64,000 nt of DNA from Flavipsychrobacter sp. (GTDB taxonomy: Bacteria > Bacteroidota > Bacteroidia > Chitinophagales > Chitinophagaceae): contig JAJNBJ010000006.1 in assembly GCA_021155965.1 (NCBI GenBank), positions 98,115-162,114 of the forward strand, in the 5' to 3' direction. Of this stretch, positions 15,517 through 25,126 are shown in pieces; the stretch's first letter is position 1; every line of letters starts with the position of its first letter. The notes beneath the pieces are model-generated. The model searched no databases. It saw only the letters and a program-made list of their open reading frames with translations, and was not told the origin of the DNA. The position numbers and the translations under genes were made by a program.

Positions 15517-16162
15517 TCAAAAAGCAGAATATCTCTCCTGGGCCGTGTACGCCCACTACCAATGTCTTTTCTATATCTGCGGTGCGGCTCGGGCCGGAGG
15601 TCAGGTTGATCATTGAAGGTAGGTCGCTGCCGTATTTTTTCTTCAGCAGGGCAAAACCATCTTCTATGTCTGGCACTACCTGGTTGGCATAGGCAAATAC
15701 AATGTGTACGGGATAATATACGGGAGCAGTACGTCCTAAATTCTGTTTACTGCTGAGTAATACAGAGCCTGTGCGGGCTACCAGCGCCTCGCAGCCAGTA
15801 ATGCAGGCATCAGCGCTTTCCGCTTTAGGGTTGGCAGGAGATAAAATATCCACCTTGTTATTGTGAAATATCTTCAGCATCCGCTCATCTGCACACAGTA
15901 ATTGTTTCCATCCCCTGTTCTCATACAGTATATTGATGTTGTCCATCAGGTCCTGCTCATTTTCGCAGAAGACGAATTTGCCACCAAGCTTTATGAACGC
16001 TTCCGCAAAATCTTCCTCGGGTGCATTGCCTGTGCTTGCATAAATCGCTCCACTTTCCTTCTCAGCATCAGGGTAGGGCATAGCTACTTTTTCATCGCTT
16101 AGTCCTTTGCGGATGCGGCTCAGTATATTCTCCCGTGCTTTAGATGTTTTGAAGGTCTGCAT
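15500..16162 (-). CDS. LUD-domain protein (LutC/YkgG-like)
   Basis: A 220-residue LUD domain. The family signature near the C-terminus is visible: SGPSRTADIEKTLVVGVHGPGE, preceded by TGCEALVARTGSVLL, which is where related proteins bind. LutC works with the iron-sulfur proteins LutA and LutB to oxidise L-lactate to pyruvate in many bacteria. Neither partner is next to this gene, so lactate use can only be suggested; lone LUD proteins are common. The gene is leftward, with the ftsH-rsfS pair upstream on the same strand and separated from it by a strong terminator. Confidence 0.88.
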   Translation of the reverse strand: MQTFKTSKARENILSRIRKGLSDEKVAMPYPDAEKESGAIYASTGNAPEEDFAEAFIKLGGKFVFCENEQDLMDNINILYENRGWKQLLCADERMLKIFHNNKVDILSPANPKAESADACITGCEALVARTGSVLLSSKQNLGRTAPVYYPVHIVFAYANQVVPDIEDGFALLKKKYGSDLPSMINLTSGPSRTADIEKTLVVGVHGPGEIFCFLINADL

Positions 16163-16174
16163 GCGTTAGTTGTA

Positions 16175-16192
16175 AGTCGTAAGTCATAAGTC
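16175..16192. repeat. Dispersed repeat AGTCGTAAGTCATAAGTC, copy 2
   Basis: Identical over 17 bases to the copies at 8479 and 32541. It lies between the LUD gene start and the ftsH terminator. Confidence 0.6.
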
Positions 16193-16239
16193 GGAAAAAG
16201 AGTAGGGACAAATGAGATACGCTATCGTTTACAAAAATA

Positions 16240-16270
16240 AAAAAAGCGATGAGTAAATCATCGCTTTTTT
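16240..16270 (-). terminator. Terminator of the ftsH transcript
   Basis: Perfect 13-bp arms (AAAAAAGCGATGA and its complement) around a 5-base loop. Read leftward it ends in a U-tract, 18 bp after the ftsH stop codon; it can also work in the other direction. Confidence 0.85.
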
Positions 16271-16288
16271 AGTATTGATTTTATCTTA

Positions 16289-18289
16289 TTACGGTGTATT
16301 CGGATTCAGGACACTGTCCGGTACAAAAGGCTCTTCGCTGGCTATCTGGTCCTCGTAAGGGCGTTTGCCAAGCAGGCGTTCCATGTCGTCTTTAAAGAGA
16401 ACTTCCTTTTTCAGCAGTTCCTCTGCTATCAATTTCACAGATTCTATCTTGTCTGATAGTAATAACTTCACCTTTTGGTAGGCTTCATCTACAAGTTTCC
16501 GCACTTCATCGTCTATCATTTTCCCGGTTTCTTCAGAATATGGCTTGGAGAAACTGTTCTCATTCTGTGGGTCGTAGAACGAAATGTTACCTACATTGGC
16601 GTTCATGCCATACATGGAGATCATAGCATATGCGGTGCGTGTTACGTGTTGCAGGTCGCTCAATGCACCGGTAGATATTTTACCAAATATCAGTTCTTCA
16701 ACAGCCCTGCCGCCAAGCGACATTTTCATATCGTCAAGCAGGTGGTCTGTAGTGCGTATATATACTTCCTTCGGCAAGTATTGCGCATAACCCAATGCTG
16801 CTACACCGCGTGGCACTATAGTCACTTTCACCAGCGGGTGCGCATGCTCCAGGTACCAGCCAGATACTGCGTGGCCGGCCTCGTGGTAAGCGATGATGCG
16901 TTTTTCTTCAGGCAGTATGATCTTATTCTTCTTCTCAAGGCCGCCTATCACACGATCAATAGCGTCGTTGAAGTCGCTCATGTCCACTTCGCTTTTGCCT
17001 TTGCGGGCAGCTATCAGTGCAGCTTCGTTACAAATGTTAGCTATATCAGCACCTGCAAAACCGGGTGTTTGTAAAGCCAGTTTTTTGATGTTCAGGTCTT
17101 TTGAACGTTTGATAGGTTTGAGGTGAACATCAAATATCTTTTCGCGCCCTTTTACATCCGGGATATCGATAGATATCTGCCGGTCGAAACGACCGGGGCG
17201 CAGAAGGGCGGTATCCAGCACATCAGGGCGGTTGGTGGCAGCTAGTACAATAATACCGCTATCACCGCTGAAACCATCCATTTCCACAAGCAGTTGGTTC
17301 AGTGTATTCTCACGCTCATCATTGCTCATTACTACGTTCTTGCCACGCGCACGGCCAATTGCGTCAATCTCATCTATAAAAACGATACATGGCGCTTTCT
17401 CACGAGCCTGTTTGAACAGGTCGCGCACACGGCTCGCACCAACCCCTACGAAAAGCTCCACAAAATCAGAACCCGACATGGAGAAGAAGGGCACCTGTGC
17501 CTCTCCTGCCATAGCTTTGGCAAGCAGGGTCTTGCCTGTTCCGGGTGGGCCTACAAGCAATGCGCCCTTAGGTATTTTGCCGCCTAATGCAGTGTATTTC
17601 TTAGGGTTTTTCAGGAAATCCACTATCTCCATCACTTCTACCTTAGCTTCATCAAGGCCTGCAACATCGTTGAAGGTTATATTTACCCTTGTGCCTTTTT
17701 CAAAAAGCTGTGCTTTTGATTTGCCTATGTTGAAAATACCACCACCGGCGCCGCCACCACCACCAGAGCCCATCTTGCGGAAGATGAGGAACCACATAGC
17801 CACGATGAATATTACCGGCAGCAGGAAGGTATTGAGCAGTATATGCAGGTAATCGCCTTGCTGGTCGTAAGAAACCGGTGGGCGGTTGGCTTCGGGTACA
17901 TTCTTTTCTGCTTCGTCAAGTTCTTTGCCGAAACGGTCAACAGTACCTATTTTAAAAGTATATGCAGGTGTCTTGTCGTTAGTAACAGCAGGCATTTTGC
18001 CAGGCGTATGCCCGGCAGGGGTTGCCCCTGGTTTCAGATAAACTTCCACATGCTCGTTGTTAATAACCACCAGCCTCGATACTTCGCCCTTGTTCAGGTT
18101 TTCTTTAAAATCCTGGAAAGAGTGCTCGGTTGTGCTGCCGCCAAAGTTGCCCCCAATGAACTGGGCCCCAAGTATAGCAAGCAGTATGATGCCGTATATC
18201 CAATAGATATTGAATTTAGGCCCTTTGCGTGGGTTAGGATTATTATTATCTCCCGGTTTCATTCCGGGCTTTTGCGAATTTTCTTCCAT
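16289..18289 (-). CDS. ftsH: ATP-dependent zinc metalloprotease FtsH
   Basis: A complete 666-residue FtsH, the membrane-anchored hexameric AAA+ protease that removes unassembled membrane proteins and short-lived regulators. Order of parts: TM1 about 27-46, periplasmic domain with a Pro/Gly/Thr-rich insert near 87-103, TM2 about 150-171, a Gly-rich linker (GGGGGAGGG), Walker A GPPGTGKT at 247-254, Walker B VFIDEID at 303-309, the second region of homology with the RPGRFDR arginines, the zinc motif HEAGH at 469-473, and the third ligand Asp in LSDLQHVT near 545. It is followed on the same strand by a terminator and preceded by rsfS, 32 bp away, a common pairing in Bacteroidota. Confidence 0.97.
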   Translation of the reverse strand: MEENSQKPGMKPGDNNNPNPRKGPKFNIYWIYGIILLAILGAQFIGGNFGGSTTEHSFQDFKENLNKGEVSRLVVINNEHVEVYLKPGATPAGHTPGKMPAVTNDKTPAYTFKIGTVDRFGKELDEAEKNVPEANRPPVSYDQQGDYLHILLNTFLLPVIFIVAMWFLIFRKMGSGGGGGAGGGIFNIGKSKAQLFEKGTRVNITFNDVAGLDEAKVEVMEIVDFLKNPKKYTALGGKIPKGALLVGPPGTGKTLLAKAMAGEAQVPFFSMSGSDFVELFVGVGASRVRDLFKQAREKAPCIVFIDEIDAIGRARGKNVVMSNDERENTLNQLLVEMDGFSGDSGIIVLAATNRPDVLDTALLRPGRFDRQISIDIPDVKGREKIFDVHLKPIKRSKDLNIKKLALQTPGFAGADIANICNEAALIAARKGKSEVDMSDFNDAIDRVIGGLEKKNKIILPEEKRIIAYHEAGHAVSGWYLEHAHPLVKVTIVPRGVAALGYAQYLPKEVYIRTTDHLLDDMKMSLGGRAVEELIFGKISTGALSDLQHVTRTAYAMISMYGMNANVGNISFYDPQNENSFSKPYSEETGKMIDDEVRKLVDEAYQKVKLLLSDKIESVKLIAEELLKKEVLFKDDMERLLGKRPYEDQIASEEPFVPDSVLNPNTP

Positions 18290-18321
18290 TTTTTCCTTCG
18301 TTTACTATTTCTCTTCTGTTT

Positions 18322-18714
18322 TTAGTGTTCTGTCCGGGGGGCGTCTGCCCAAAGGCTTTCAAGTCCGTAGAACATTCTTTGCTCATGCTGGAATATATGC
18401 ACCACCACATTCACATAATCTACCAGGGTCCATTTATCACCATGTTCTATATGATAAGGGTTTTCGCCACATTCTTCCTCAACCAGTTTCTTTATGTTAT
18501 CCGCTATTGCTTTAACCTGTATATTCGAGTTTGCCTCACATAAAATAAAAAAATCAGCAACTGCCTCATCAATTTTCTTCAGGTCGAGTGATACGATCTG
18601 GTGCCCTTTTTTATCCTGGATTGCGTTAATGATGGTTTTAAAAAGCTTGCTGTTTTTTGTCAGACGGGTTACGGTCTTTTTTCTTTCCTGCAGCGTAGTT
18701 ATTATTTTCTCCAA
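18322..18714 (-). CDS. rsfS: Ribosome silencing factor RsfS
   Basis: 130 residues of the RsfS/Iojap family. It binds ribosomal protein L14 on the large subunit and blocks subunit joining when nutrients are low. The family core is visible: KKGHQIVSLDLKKIDEAVADFFILCEANSNIQVKAIADNI, then HIEHGDKWTLVDYVNVVVHIFQHEQRMFYGLESLW. The first 22 residues are a basic extension with several Lys and Thr. It is the first gene of a leftward pair with ftsH and divergent from birA; the 76 bp between them holds both promoters. Confidence 0.94.
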   Translation of the reverse strand: MEKIITTLQERKKTVTRLTKNSKLFKTIINAIQDKKGHQIVSLDLKKIDEAVADFFILCEANSNIQVKAIADNIKKLVEEECGENPYHIEHGDKWTLVDYVNVVVHIFQHEQRMFYGLESLWADAPRTEH

Positions 18715-18790
18715 ATTCTACTTATTTTGTTAAGCAATATCTTTACATTTTATCAAAATTATAAATCTTTTCGCACTAAACATCACGGCT

Positions 18791-19528
18791 TTGTCAGATT
18801 TCACAATAATTGAACATAACACAATAGATAGCACCAATAACTATGCCATGCTGCTCATAGATGCCAATAAAGCACAGCATGGCCTGACAATTACTGCGCA
18901 ATCACAGGAAGGCGGTAAAGGGCAGCGTGGCAAAATATGGATAGATAGCCCCGGTGAAAGCCTCCTTATGAGTATTATTGTTAATCCGAAGCAGGCTATA
19001 AGGGAGCAATTTGCTTTTAATGCGGCCGTGTCGGTAGCAATTGCAAAGGTTTTGCAAAATGCATATAAAAATTGGAATATACGTATCAAGTGGCCTAATG
19101 ATATTATAATCAATGACAAAAAGGCAGGAGGCGTATTGATAGAGAATGTGTTGCGGGGCAACCAGTGGGCGTACAGCATTATAGGTATAGGAATGAACAT
19201 AAAGCAGGAGCATATGCCCCCTGAACTGCCTTCTGCCACGTCGCTGAAAATTGCATCAGGCATAGATTTCGATATCAGGCAACTGACGACTGATATACAT
19301 GATGCTATCATGTATATGGTCAATTATCCCGCTTCAGGTCCGGCCAGCATGAAACTTTATAACGAATACCTATACAAACGAGGTTGCCGGCAGGTATTTC
19401 GCGATAATAAATATACCTGGGTGGCAACCATTGTAGATGCACATGCCGACGGTACGCTTGAATTACGGTACGAGGATGGGTCTGTTACCTATCTCCATCA
19501 TGGCCAGGTGCAGTGGGTTTGGGAATAA
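18791..19528 (+). CDS. birA: Biotin--[acetyl-CoA-carboxylase] ligase, no repressor domain
   Basis: 245 residues with a TTG start (TTG TCA GAT TTC); no ATG fits, since the conserved opening IIEHNTIDSTNNYAMLLI begins right away. It activates biotin as biotinyl-AMP and attaches it to the carboxyl-carrier protein. Visible motifs are the nucleotide/biotin loop EGGKGQRGKIWIDSPGESLLMS, the catalytic-lysine segment IRIKWPNDIIINDKKAGGVLIE, and the C-terminal domain ending LHHGQVQWVW. The DNA-binding N-terminal domain of E. coli BirA is absent, so it should not regulate transcription. It is divergent from rsfS. Confidence 0.93.
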   Translation: MSDFTIIEHNTIDSTNNYAMLLIDANKAQHGLTITAQSQEGGKGQRGKIWIDSPGESLLMSIIVNPKQAIREQFAFNAAVSVAIAKVLQNAYKNWNIRIKWPNDIIINDKKAGGVLIENVLRGNQWAYSIIGIGMNIKQEHMPPELPSATSLKIASGIDFDIRQLTTDIHDAIMYMVNYPASGPASMKLYNEYLYKRGCRQVFRDNKYTWVATIVDAHADGTLELRYEDGSVTYLHHGQVQWVWE

Positions 19529-19674
19529 CTATTTGTTAGCACTAGTTAATCAGAGTTTTCTTATTTTTATCTCTCAAATAAACCAGAAAGTATCCCCTCA
19601 TTACACCACCAAAAGATTACCCAACAAAATAAGTAATTAATTAACGCGTTTGAACTATTTAACTGCGTGGTGTT

Positions 19675-20577
19675 ATGGAGTTTGGTAAAATCTCAGAAAA
19701 CGACCTGGAAAAAATTGATTTTAAATTGCCGCCGGATCCCCCGGAAACAACAACTGTGCTGAAAAAAGGCAAGGGCAAGACAAAATTCTACATTGGTTGC
19801 GCCAAGTGGGGCAGGAAAGACTGGGTGGGCAAATTGTACCCCAATGGAACAAAAGACAAGGATTTTCTGCAGCAATATGCGAAGCAATTCAACAGCATTG
19901 AATTCAATGGGTTCTTCTACAATGTTCACTCGCGTGAGCAAGTGGAGAAATGGGTGAAGGCGGTACCCCGGGGGTTTTTATTTTGCCCTAAGTTCACGCA
20001 ATATATCACGCACATTCGCAGGCTGCAGAATACAAAAGCAGAGGTGGATGAATTTCTGAATATAGTTTCTGCATTTGGTAAGCACCTCGGCCCAATATTC
20101 CTGATGCCAAATCCGCAAATGGGCTTAAAGCATTTAGAGACGATTGAAAATTTCATCAACGATCTTCCTGCAGATATTGATCTGTTCCTTGAGCTAAGGC
20201 ATGAGGAATGGTATAACGGTAGCAGTGGCTATAATAAAGAACTGTATCAATTTTTGCAGAAGTCGAAAAGAGGGATAGTAATTACTGATGCCGCGGGCCG
20301 AAGGGACTGCGTGCATATGCACCTTTCCACTCCTGAATGTTTCATTCGTTTTGTGGGCAATGCCCTGCACAGAACAGATTATCTCCGTATTGATGAGTGG
20401 GTGAAACGTATAAAGGAATGGATGGGTGAGGGATTGGAGCGATGCTACTTTTTTATGCACCAGCACGAGGAACTACACTCGCCCGAGCTGATAAAATATT
20501 TCATTGAGCAGATGAACAAGCATTGCGGAACTGATATACCTTTACCTGTACTGTATAATGAGGGTTCACTTTTTTAA
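19675..20577 (+). CDS. DUF72 family protein
   Basis: A 300-residue TIM-barrel protein of the DUF72 (YecE) family. The family marks are FYIGCAKWGRKDWVGKLYP near the start, NSIEFNGFFYNVHSREQVEKW, RGFLFCPKFTQYITH, LFLELRHEEWY, and YFFMHQHEELHSPE toward the end. The biochemical function is not known. The first 34 residues are an extension rich in Pro and Lys. It begins a rightward set of small genes (DUF1801, methyltransferase) with six-base gaps, so they probably share a transcript. Confidence 0.9.
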   Translation: MEFGKISENDLEKIDFKLPPDPPETTTVLKKGKGKTKFYIGCAKWGRKDWVGKLYPNGTKDKDFLQQYAKQFNSIEFNGFFYNVHSREQVEKWVKAVPRGFLFCPKFTQYITHIRRLQNTKAEVDEFLNIVSAFGKHLGPIFLMPNPQMGLKHLETIENFINDLPADIDLFLELRHEEWYNGSSGYNKELYQFLQKSKRGIVITDAAGRRDCVHMHLSTPECFIRFVGNALHRTDYLRIDEWVKRIKEWMGEGLERCYFFMHQHEELHSPELIKYFIEQMNKHCGTDIPLPVLYNEGSLF

Positions 20578-20583
20578 AGTGTT

Positions 20584-21000
20584 ATGGCAGAACTAAAAAC
20601 AAAGGAAAATAAAGCAAGTGTCAAAGACTTCCTGAACACAATAGAGAACGAGCAGAAGCGTGCCGATTGTTTTGAGGTGTTGAAAATAATGGAGGATGCT
20701 ACGGGTCAGAAGGGGCATATGTGGGGTGGTGCAATTGTGGGTTTTGGCCGTTATCATTACAAATATGATTCGGGTCATGAGGGAGATTCGTGTAAGGTGG
20801 GGTTCTCGCCGCGGAAAGCAAATATTACTTTCTATATCATGATGGGTAGCAAAACAGAGGCGGAACAGTTGAAAAAATTAGGCAAGCATAAGGTGAGCGG
20901 CTCCTGCCTGCACATCAACAAATTGGCTGATGTTGATAAGGCTATCCTGAAAAAAATGGTGAAAGATGCATACGATGCAATGACAAAGCAATACGGATAG
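20584..21000 (+). CDS. DUF1801 family protein
   Basis: 138 residues of the DUF1801 (YdhG/YjbR-like) fold: a helical start (SVKDFLNTIENEQKRADCFEVLKIMEDATG), then GHMWGGAIVGFGRYHYKYDSGHEGDSCKVGFSPRKANITFYIM and a C-terminal pair of helices (KLADVDKAILKKMVKDAYDAM). The function is unknown; related proteins are small soluble factors. It starts six bases after DUF72 and ends six bases before the methyltransferase. Confidence 0.9.
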   Translation: MAELKTKENKASVKDFLNTIENEQKRADCFEVLKIMEDATGQKGHMWGGAIVGFGRYHYKYDSGHEGDSCKVGFSPRKANITFYIMMGSKTEAEQLKKLGKHKVSGSCLHINKLADVDKAILKKMVKDAYDAMTKQYG

Positions 21001-21006
21001 CACGGC

Positions 21007-21828
21007 ATGCAACAAAATAATCACGACTATATTATTAGTGGCGGACAACAAGGCAAATCGCGCCTTGATGTGTTATCGCATGTTTTACAGGACTACACAA
21101 AGTCGTTGCTGGAAAAACATGGAGTATCCAAGGGTATCTCTTTTCTTGACGTTGGTTGTGGCGGTGGTAATGTATCGGCAATGGTAGCGGATATGGTTGG
21201 GGAGAATGGTCTCGTTACTGCAATTGATTTTGACGAAAGCATAATCGCCCTCGCAAAACAGGATGCTGAAGCGATTGGAAGAAAGAATGTTACATTCAAC
21301 GCAATGAGTGCCTATGAACTTCCGTATAACAAAGAGTTTGACGTTGCTTATGCGCGTTTTTTATTATCTCACCTGGAAGATCCGCTTGCAGTGCTGCAGC
21401 GCATGAAACAAGGTGTGAAACCCGGTGGGAGGGTAATTGTTGAGGATGTTCAATTTTCAGGACATTTTTGCCATCCATATTGCAATGCATTCTGCCGGTA
21501 TGTGGAGTACTATATGAAAGTTGCTGAGCATAAAGGAGCAAATGCTGAGATAGGGCCAATGCTTGTATCATTGTTCCGGGAAGCAGGTTTTAATGAGATA
21601 GGTTTCGACATGATACAGCCGTGCTTTAATACCGGAGAAGGTAAGTGGATGGCATGGCTGACACTTGACAGGATAAAGGAAACACTAATTAATGAGCAGA
21701 TCGCATTCCGTGATGAAATTGTTGCTTTATTGCATGAGATTGAAGATTTTACGAATGATCAGAATACTGTCATAAGTATGCCGCGTATTTTCAGGGTGTG
21801 GGGTGTTAACACTAATGTTGTAAAGTAG
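21007..21828 (+). CDS. Class I SAM-dependent methyltransferase
   Basis: 273 residues with a Rossmann methyltransferase fold. The SAM-binding motif I is ISFLDVGCGGGNVSAMVADM (about 44-63), motif II is TAIDFDESIIALAKQDAE, and post-motif positions read DVAYARFLLSHLEDPLAVLQRM and KPGGRVIVEDVQF. The C-terminal part, rich in charged helices, probably forms the substrate cap. Overall it resembles UbiE-like or small-molecule methyltransferases, but the substrate is not identifiable. It is the third gene of the DUF72 set. Confidence 0.87.
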   Translation: MQQNNHDYIISGGQQGKSRLDVLSHVLQDYTKSLLEKHGVSKGISFLDVGCGGGNVSAMVADMVGENGLVTAIDFDESIIALAKQDAEAIGRKNVTFNAMSAYELPYNKEFDVAYARFLLSHLEDPLAVLQRMKQGVKPGGRVIVEDVQFSGHFCHPYCNAFCRYVEYYMKVAEHKGANAEIGPMLVSLFREAGFNEIGFDMIQPCFNTGEGKWMAWLTLDRIKETLINEQIAFRDEIVALLHEIEDFTNDQNTVISMPRIFRVWGVNTNVVK

Positions 21829-21950
21829 TTATTTGTAGTTTGCTGATAAGTAGTTGCATGTACTGCCTGACCAGGAATATTCGCAAGTTCTCCTCTGCTA
21901 TCCTATTAATTATTGTTATTACTTACTATTTTGTTCTCATTATCACGCAT

Positions 21951-23822
21951 ATGCGCTACCTGTTATCCATATTGCTTTGCCTGTTAGTCATTTCCGGTTA
22001 TGCGCAGTCCCGGATGCCCGCATTTCATAAATACAACGACCAATATTACTTTATAGATACCAATAAATATTTTCACCAGCATTCTCTGGCAGAGGTGGGT
22101 GATAGTTTAAAAAAACTGGAGCAGCTGGCAGAAGAAGCAGGAGACCCGGAATTTGCAGGCAGCCTTAAATTACATGCGATCATAAAGGCATTCAGGGAAC
22201 GGAAGATCAGCAATGATACAATAGAAAATGACCTGCTGATGCTTAATGCACATGCCAGGGATAACGGCCTCCACTATCTTGAAGCAGATGTTCTGCAAAT
22301 GCTGGGAGATTTTTACGGAGAGAATAATGAAAAGCAAAGTACGGCCATTGAGTTTTATGTATCGGCTTATGCTATCTATAAGAATTTTTCTTCCGCGCAG
22401 TTCCCGCCCAAACAGTCATATATCTATACGCTTGCAGGAATGTATTATAAGTATGAGGACTACAACAATGCCATAAAATACATGCAGGAGGCGATCCACT
22501 CGCCTAATTCGGTAAATAAGAATATTTTCTGCTCCATGTATAATACGGTGGGTATGGCATACCGGCAGCAGGGTAAGTATGACAGTGCGATCGTTTATTT
22601 TAAAAGATCCTATGAAGCAGCCGTAAGACTTGAAAACACTGCATGGCAGGGTATATCGCAGGGTAATATAGGTATCACTTACTTTCGCCAGAAGAAATAT
22701 GCAGAGGCAATACCCCTGCTGAAAATAGATATAGAATCAGGGCTTAATACAAATAATATCAAGAATAGTATAGGGTCTATGGCCATATTGGCTACCATTT
22801 ACAACGAACAACATGAGTATGATAAGGCTGAAGAATTGCTGCTGAAAGGTTTGAGGCTGGGGCAAAGTAAGCAGTTCTGGCCCAGTTACCAGCTCGCCGA
22901 ACAGTTGTTCACACAATTATATAAGTTATATGCTGCCAGGGGCAATTTTAAGCTCGCTTACCTATATGCTGATTCTGCAATAATGGCAAAAGACAGTGCC
23001 ATCAATCGTAACAATGCCGTTGTTCTTGCCAAGGCGTCCGAAAAGCAAAATTTTATACAGCAAAAGCTAGACGAAGAAAAGTTTCAAAACCAGGCAAAGC
23101 TGAATGAATTAGCTATCAGTAAAAAAAGAATTGAGATCACGTTCGCAATAATTGGGTTGGGTATACTACTTGCAGTTATCGTTTTCATAACGCGCGAAAG
23201 GAAACGTTCGGAAATTTTGTTGTTGAATATCCTGCCTGAAAGAATTGCAGACAGGCTTAAAAAGAAAGAACATCCTATCGCCGATTACTTCGATCATGCC
23301 TCGATCATATTTATAGATATGGCAGGTTTTACGGTTTTCGCCGATGGGCGCGATCCTAAAGAGATCGTGAATATCCTCAATCATGTTTTCACATCATTTG
23401 ACAATATAGCGGAAAGACATGGTCTTGAAAAAATAAAAACTATTGGGGATTGTTATATGGCAGTGAGCGGCCTGCCCGACCCGCATCCTAACCACGCAGA
23501 GGCTGCAACCCAGATGGCGCTTGACATAAGGGCTGAGATGAAAGGGTATGAAGCTTCGGATGGCACGCCCATTGAATTCAGGATTGGGTTGGATTGCGGC
23601 CCGGTAGTTGCTGGCGTAATAGGCCGGAGGAAATTTATTTACGACCTGTGGGGCGACACTGTGAACACTGCGAGCCGCATGGAGACTACCGGAGTGGCAG
23701 GTGAAATACACTGCACAGACAGGTTCAAAAAAATAATCGAACACAAACACCGCTTCAGGGCGCGTGGGCAAACCGAGATAAAAGGCAAGGGTGCGATGGA
23801 TACCTGGCTTATTGTAGAGTAA
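21951..23822 (+). CDS. TPR-containing class III adenylate cyclase
   Basis: Started at ATG 21951, which gives a signal peptide (MRYLLSILLCLLVISGYAQS) and 623 residues; the frame is open upstream from a TTG at 21840. The periplasmic part (about 30-390) holds TPR-like helix pairs such as KYDSAIVYFKRSYEAA and KKYAEAIPLLKIDI. A coiled segment and one TM (IEITFAIIGLGILLAVIVFI) lead to the catalytic domain. The metal Asp residues lie in FIDMAGFT (about 455) and TIGDCYM (about 498); the base-recognising Lys in EKIKTIGD and Asp in DLWGDTVNTASRME favour ATP over GTP. It probably makes cAMP in response to a periplasmic signal. Confidence 0.9.
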   Translation: MRYLLSILLCLLVISGYAQSRMPAFHKYNDQYYFIDTNKYFHQHSLAEVGDSLKKLEQLAEEAGDPEFAGSLKLHAIIKAFRERKISNDTIENDLLMLNAHARDNGLHYLEADVLQMLGDFYGENNEKQSTAIEFYVSAYAIYKNFSSAQFPPKQSYIYTLAGMYYKYEDYNNAIKYMQEAIHSPNSVNKNIFCSMYNTVGMAYRQQGKYDSAIVYFKRSYEAAVRLENTAWQGISQGNIGITYFRQKKYAEAIPLLKIDIESGLNTNNIKNSIGSMAILATIYNEQHEYDKAEELLLKGLRLGQSKQFWPSYQLAEQLFTQLYKLYAARGNFKLAYLYADSAIMAKDSAINRNNAVVLAKASEKQNFIQQKLDEEKFQNQAKLNELAISKKRIEITFAIIGLGILLAVIVFITRERKRSEILLLNILPERIADRLKKKEHPIADYFDHASIIFIDMAGFTVFADGRDPKEIVNILNHVFTSFDNIAERHGLEKIKTIGDCYMAVSGLPDPHPNHAEAATQMALDIRAEMKGYEASDGTPIEFRIGLDCGPVVAGVIGRRKFIYDLWGDTVNTASRMETTGVAGEIHCTDRFKKIIEHKHRFRARGQTEIKGKGAMDTWLIVE

Positions 23823-23824
23823 GA

Positions 23825-24370
23825 TCAGTAAAGAGCTGTGGGAAGCCCATCGATGCTTATCCTGTTCTTCTCCTGTTTATAGGTTTTTAATCCTGCAAAC
23901 CCTTTTTTGTCTTCCCATTTTTGGGCATGGTCCCTTTCCCCGGCATATTCATACAAGGGTACACTATACCCGCATGAGTTTTGTATTTTATGAACATCGG
24001 CAACAATTATCTGCCGTGTGGACAATCGTAACTGAAAGAGGGGCGCTATTTCTTCCCACTCCTCATCGCCCGGTAAAATGGCGCGTCCTTTGCCATATAA
24101 CCGCAGGATATTGGGTGGGCCGTCATACGAGCAGAACATGAAGGTTATCCGGCCATTCTGTAACAGGTGGGCAGATGTTTCGTTGCCACTGCCCACAAGG
24201 TCCATGTATGCTACGCGGTTTTCAGAAAGTACCCTGAAACTATCTGAGCCCTTTGGCGAAAGATTGATATGATGTTGCTCGTCTAATGGCGCAGTGGCAA
24301 CGAAAAACATTTTTTGTTTTGCGATAAACTCTTTTTCCTGTTCGCGTATGTGGTCATGAAAGCCGCCCAT
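23825..24370 (-). CDS. Pyridoxamine 5'-phosphate oxidase-family flavin-binding protein
   Basis: 181 residues from ATG 24370; the frame is open to 24415, but that extension would overlap the upstream gene by 28 bp. The split-barrel fold is recognisable from FIAKQKMFFVATAPLDEQHHINLSPKG, RVAYMDLVGSGNETSAHLLQNGRITFMFCSYDGPPNILRLYGKGRAI and CGYSVPLYEYAGERD. Members bind FMN, F420 or heme, and this stretch is usual in the general-stress or PNPOx-like subgroup. The reaction is unknown. It follows the ferritin-like gene on the same strand. Confidence 0.85.
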   Translation of the reverse strand: MGGFHDHIREQEKEFIAKQKMFFVATAPLDEQHHINLSPKGSDSFRVLSENRVAYMDLVGSGNETSAHLLQNGRITFMFCSYDGPPNILRLYGKGRAILPGDEEWEEIAPLFQLRLSTRQIIVADVHKIQNSCGYSVPLYEYAGERDHAQKWEDKKGFAGLKTYKQEKNRISIDGLPTALY

Positions 24371-24387
24371 AAGTACAATTTTATACT

Positions 24388-25002
24388 TTAATAAGTTCTT
24401 TTGTTGTTTTTGCAATACGTGTCTGATCGTTCAAGAGGGTATTTCTTATCCAGGTCTATATTGTTGAAACTTTCTTTTTTCCCCCAGGCGAACAATTTTT
24501 CAAAGAATGGTAATAGCCTGTTCGTTTTTATTTGACCCAGGAAATAAACTTCATGCTCTTTCTCCTTCATACCCATGTCATAAAGCAATTGATCGTGTTC
24601 GTGTATGCCGAGAGCATTAAAGTATTGTTTCATGCGGAAGTATTCGCACACATTCCCACTCTCCAGCCTGCCCGCAAAATAAAAAGGCATGAACCATCCT
24701 ATTACATAACAACTGCCCGAAATAATTTTGCCAATAATATGGAACCTGAATTCGTAATATTTTCTTATTGGCACATCATATTGGTTCATCAGGCTTAGTA
24801 CCTCCCTGCGGTGGTTCCATTCGTCAATTTCTATTTGGTGTATAGCCTTTTTTTCTTCAGGATCTTTTACCGAACCTGCATGGCCCTGGTAGGCAAAGGC
24901 TGCAGCTTTTTCGGCAGAATAGGCTCTTTGCATCAGGTTTGTAAGGGCAGGATGGTCCAGTTTCATTTTAAAGGCTGTAAAAGCGATAATATTTGTATCC
25001 AA
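24388..25002 (-). CDS. COQ7-like/ferritin-like di-iron protein
   Basis: 204 residues. Iron ligands of the COQ7/demethoxyubiquinone-hydroxylase type are visible: E in RAYSAEKAAAFAYQGH near 31, E-x-x-x-H in HQIEIDEWNHRREVL near 58-64, and later E and E-x-x-H in GIHEHDQLL and MGMKEKEHEVYFLG. A hydrophobic central helix pair (GKIISGSCYVIGWFMPFYFAG) would sit on or in the membrane as in COQ7. Bacteroidota make menaquinone, so ubiquinone synthesis is unlikely; another hydroxylation or a stress role is possible. It overlaps nothing and is read with the flavin-binding gene. Confidence 0.75.
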   Translation of the reverse strand: MDTNIIAFTAFKMKLDHPALTNLMQRAYSAEKAAAFAYQGHAGSVKDPEEKKAIHQIEIDEWNHRREVLSLMNQYDVPIRKYYEFRFHIIGKIISGSCYVIGWFMPFYFAGRLESGNVCEYFRMKQYFNALGIHEHDQLLYDMGMKEKEHEVYFLGQIKTNRLLPFFEKLFAWGKKESFNNIDLDKKYPLERSDTYCKNNKRTY

Positions 25003-25126
25003 TACAAAAATAGGTGATGATGTTATTCCTGACTATTTAATTTTCAAATAGTACTATATGTAAAAAAGGTTACTCATTAGCACATGTCATTCGCAATTAC
25101 TACTTTAGCAGTCCAAAATCAATTGA

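Noticed and set aside
21951..23822. CBASS-type defence role for the cyclase
   Set aside because: The domain is a class III adenylate cyclase with a TM helix and periplasmic TPRs; no effector gene is next to it.
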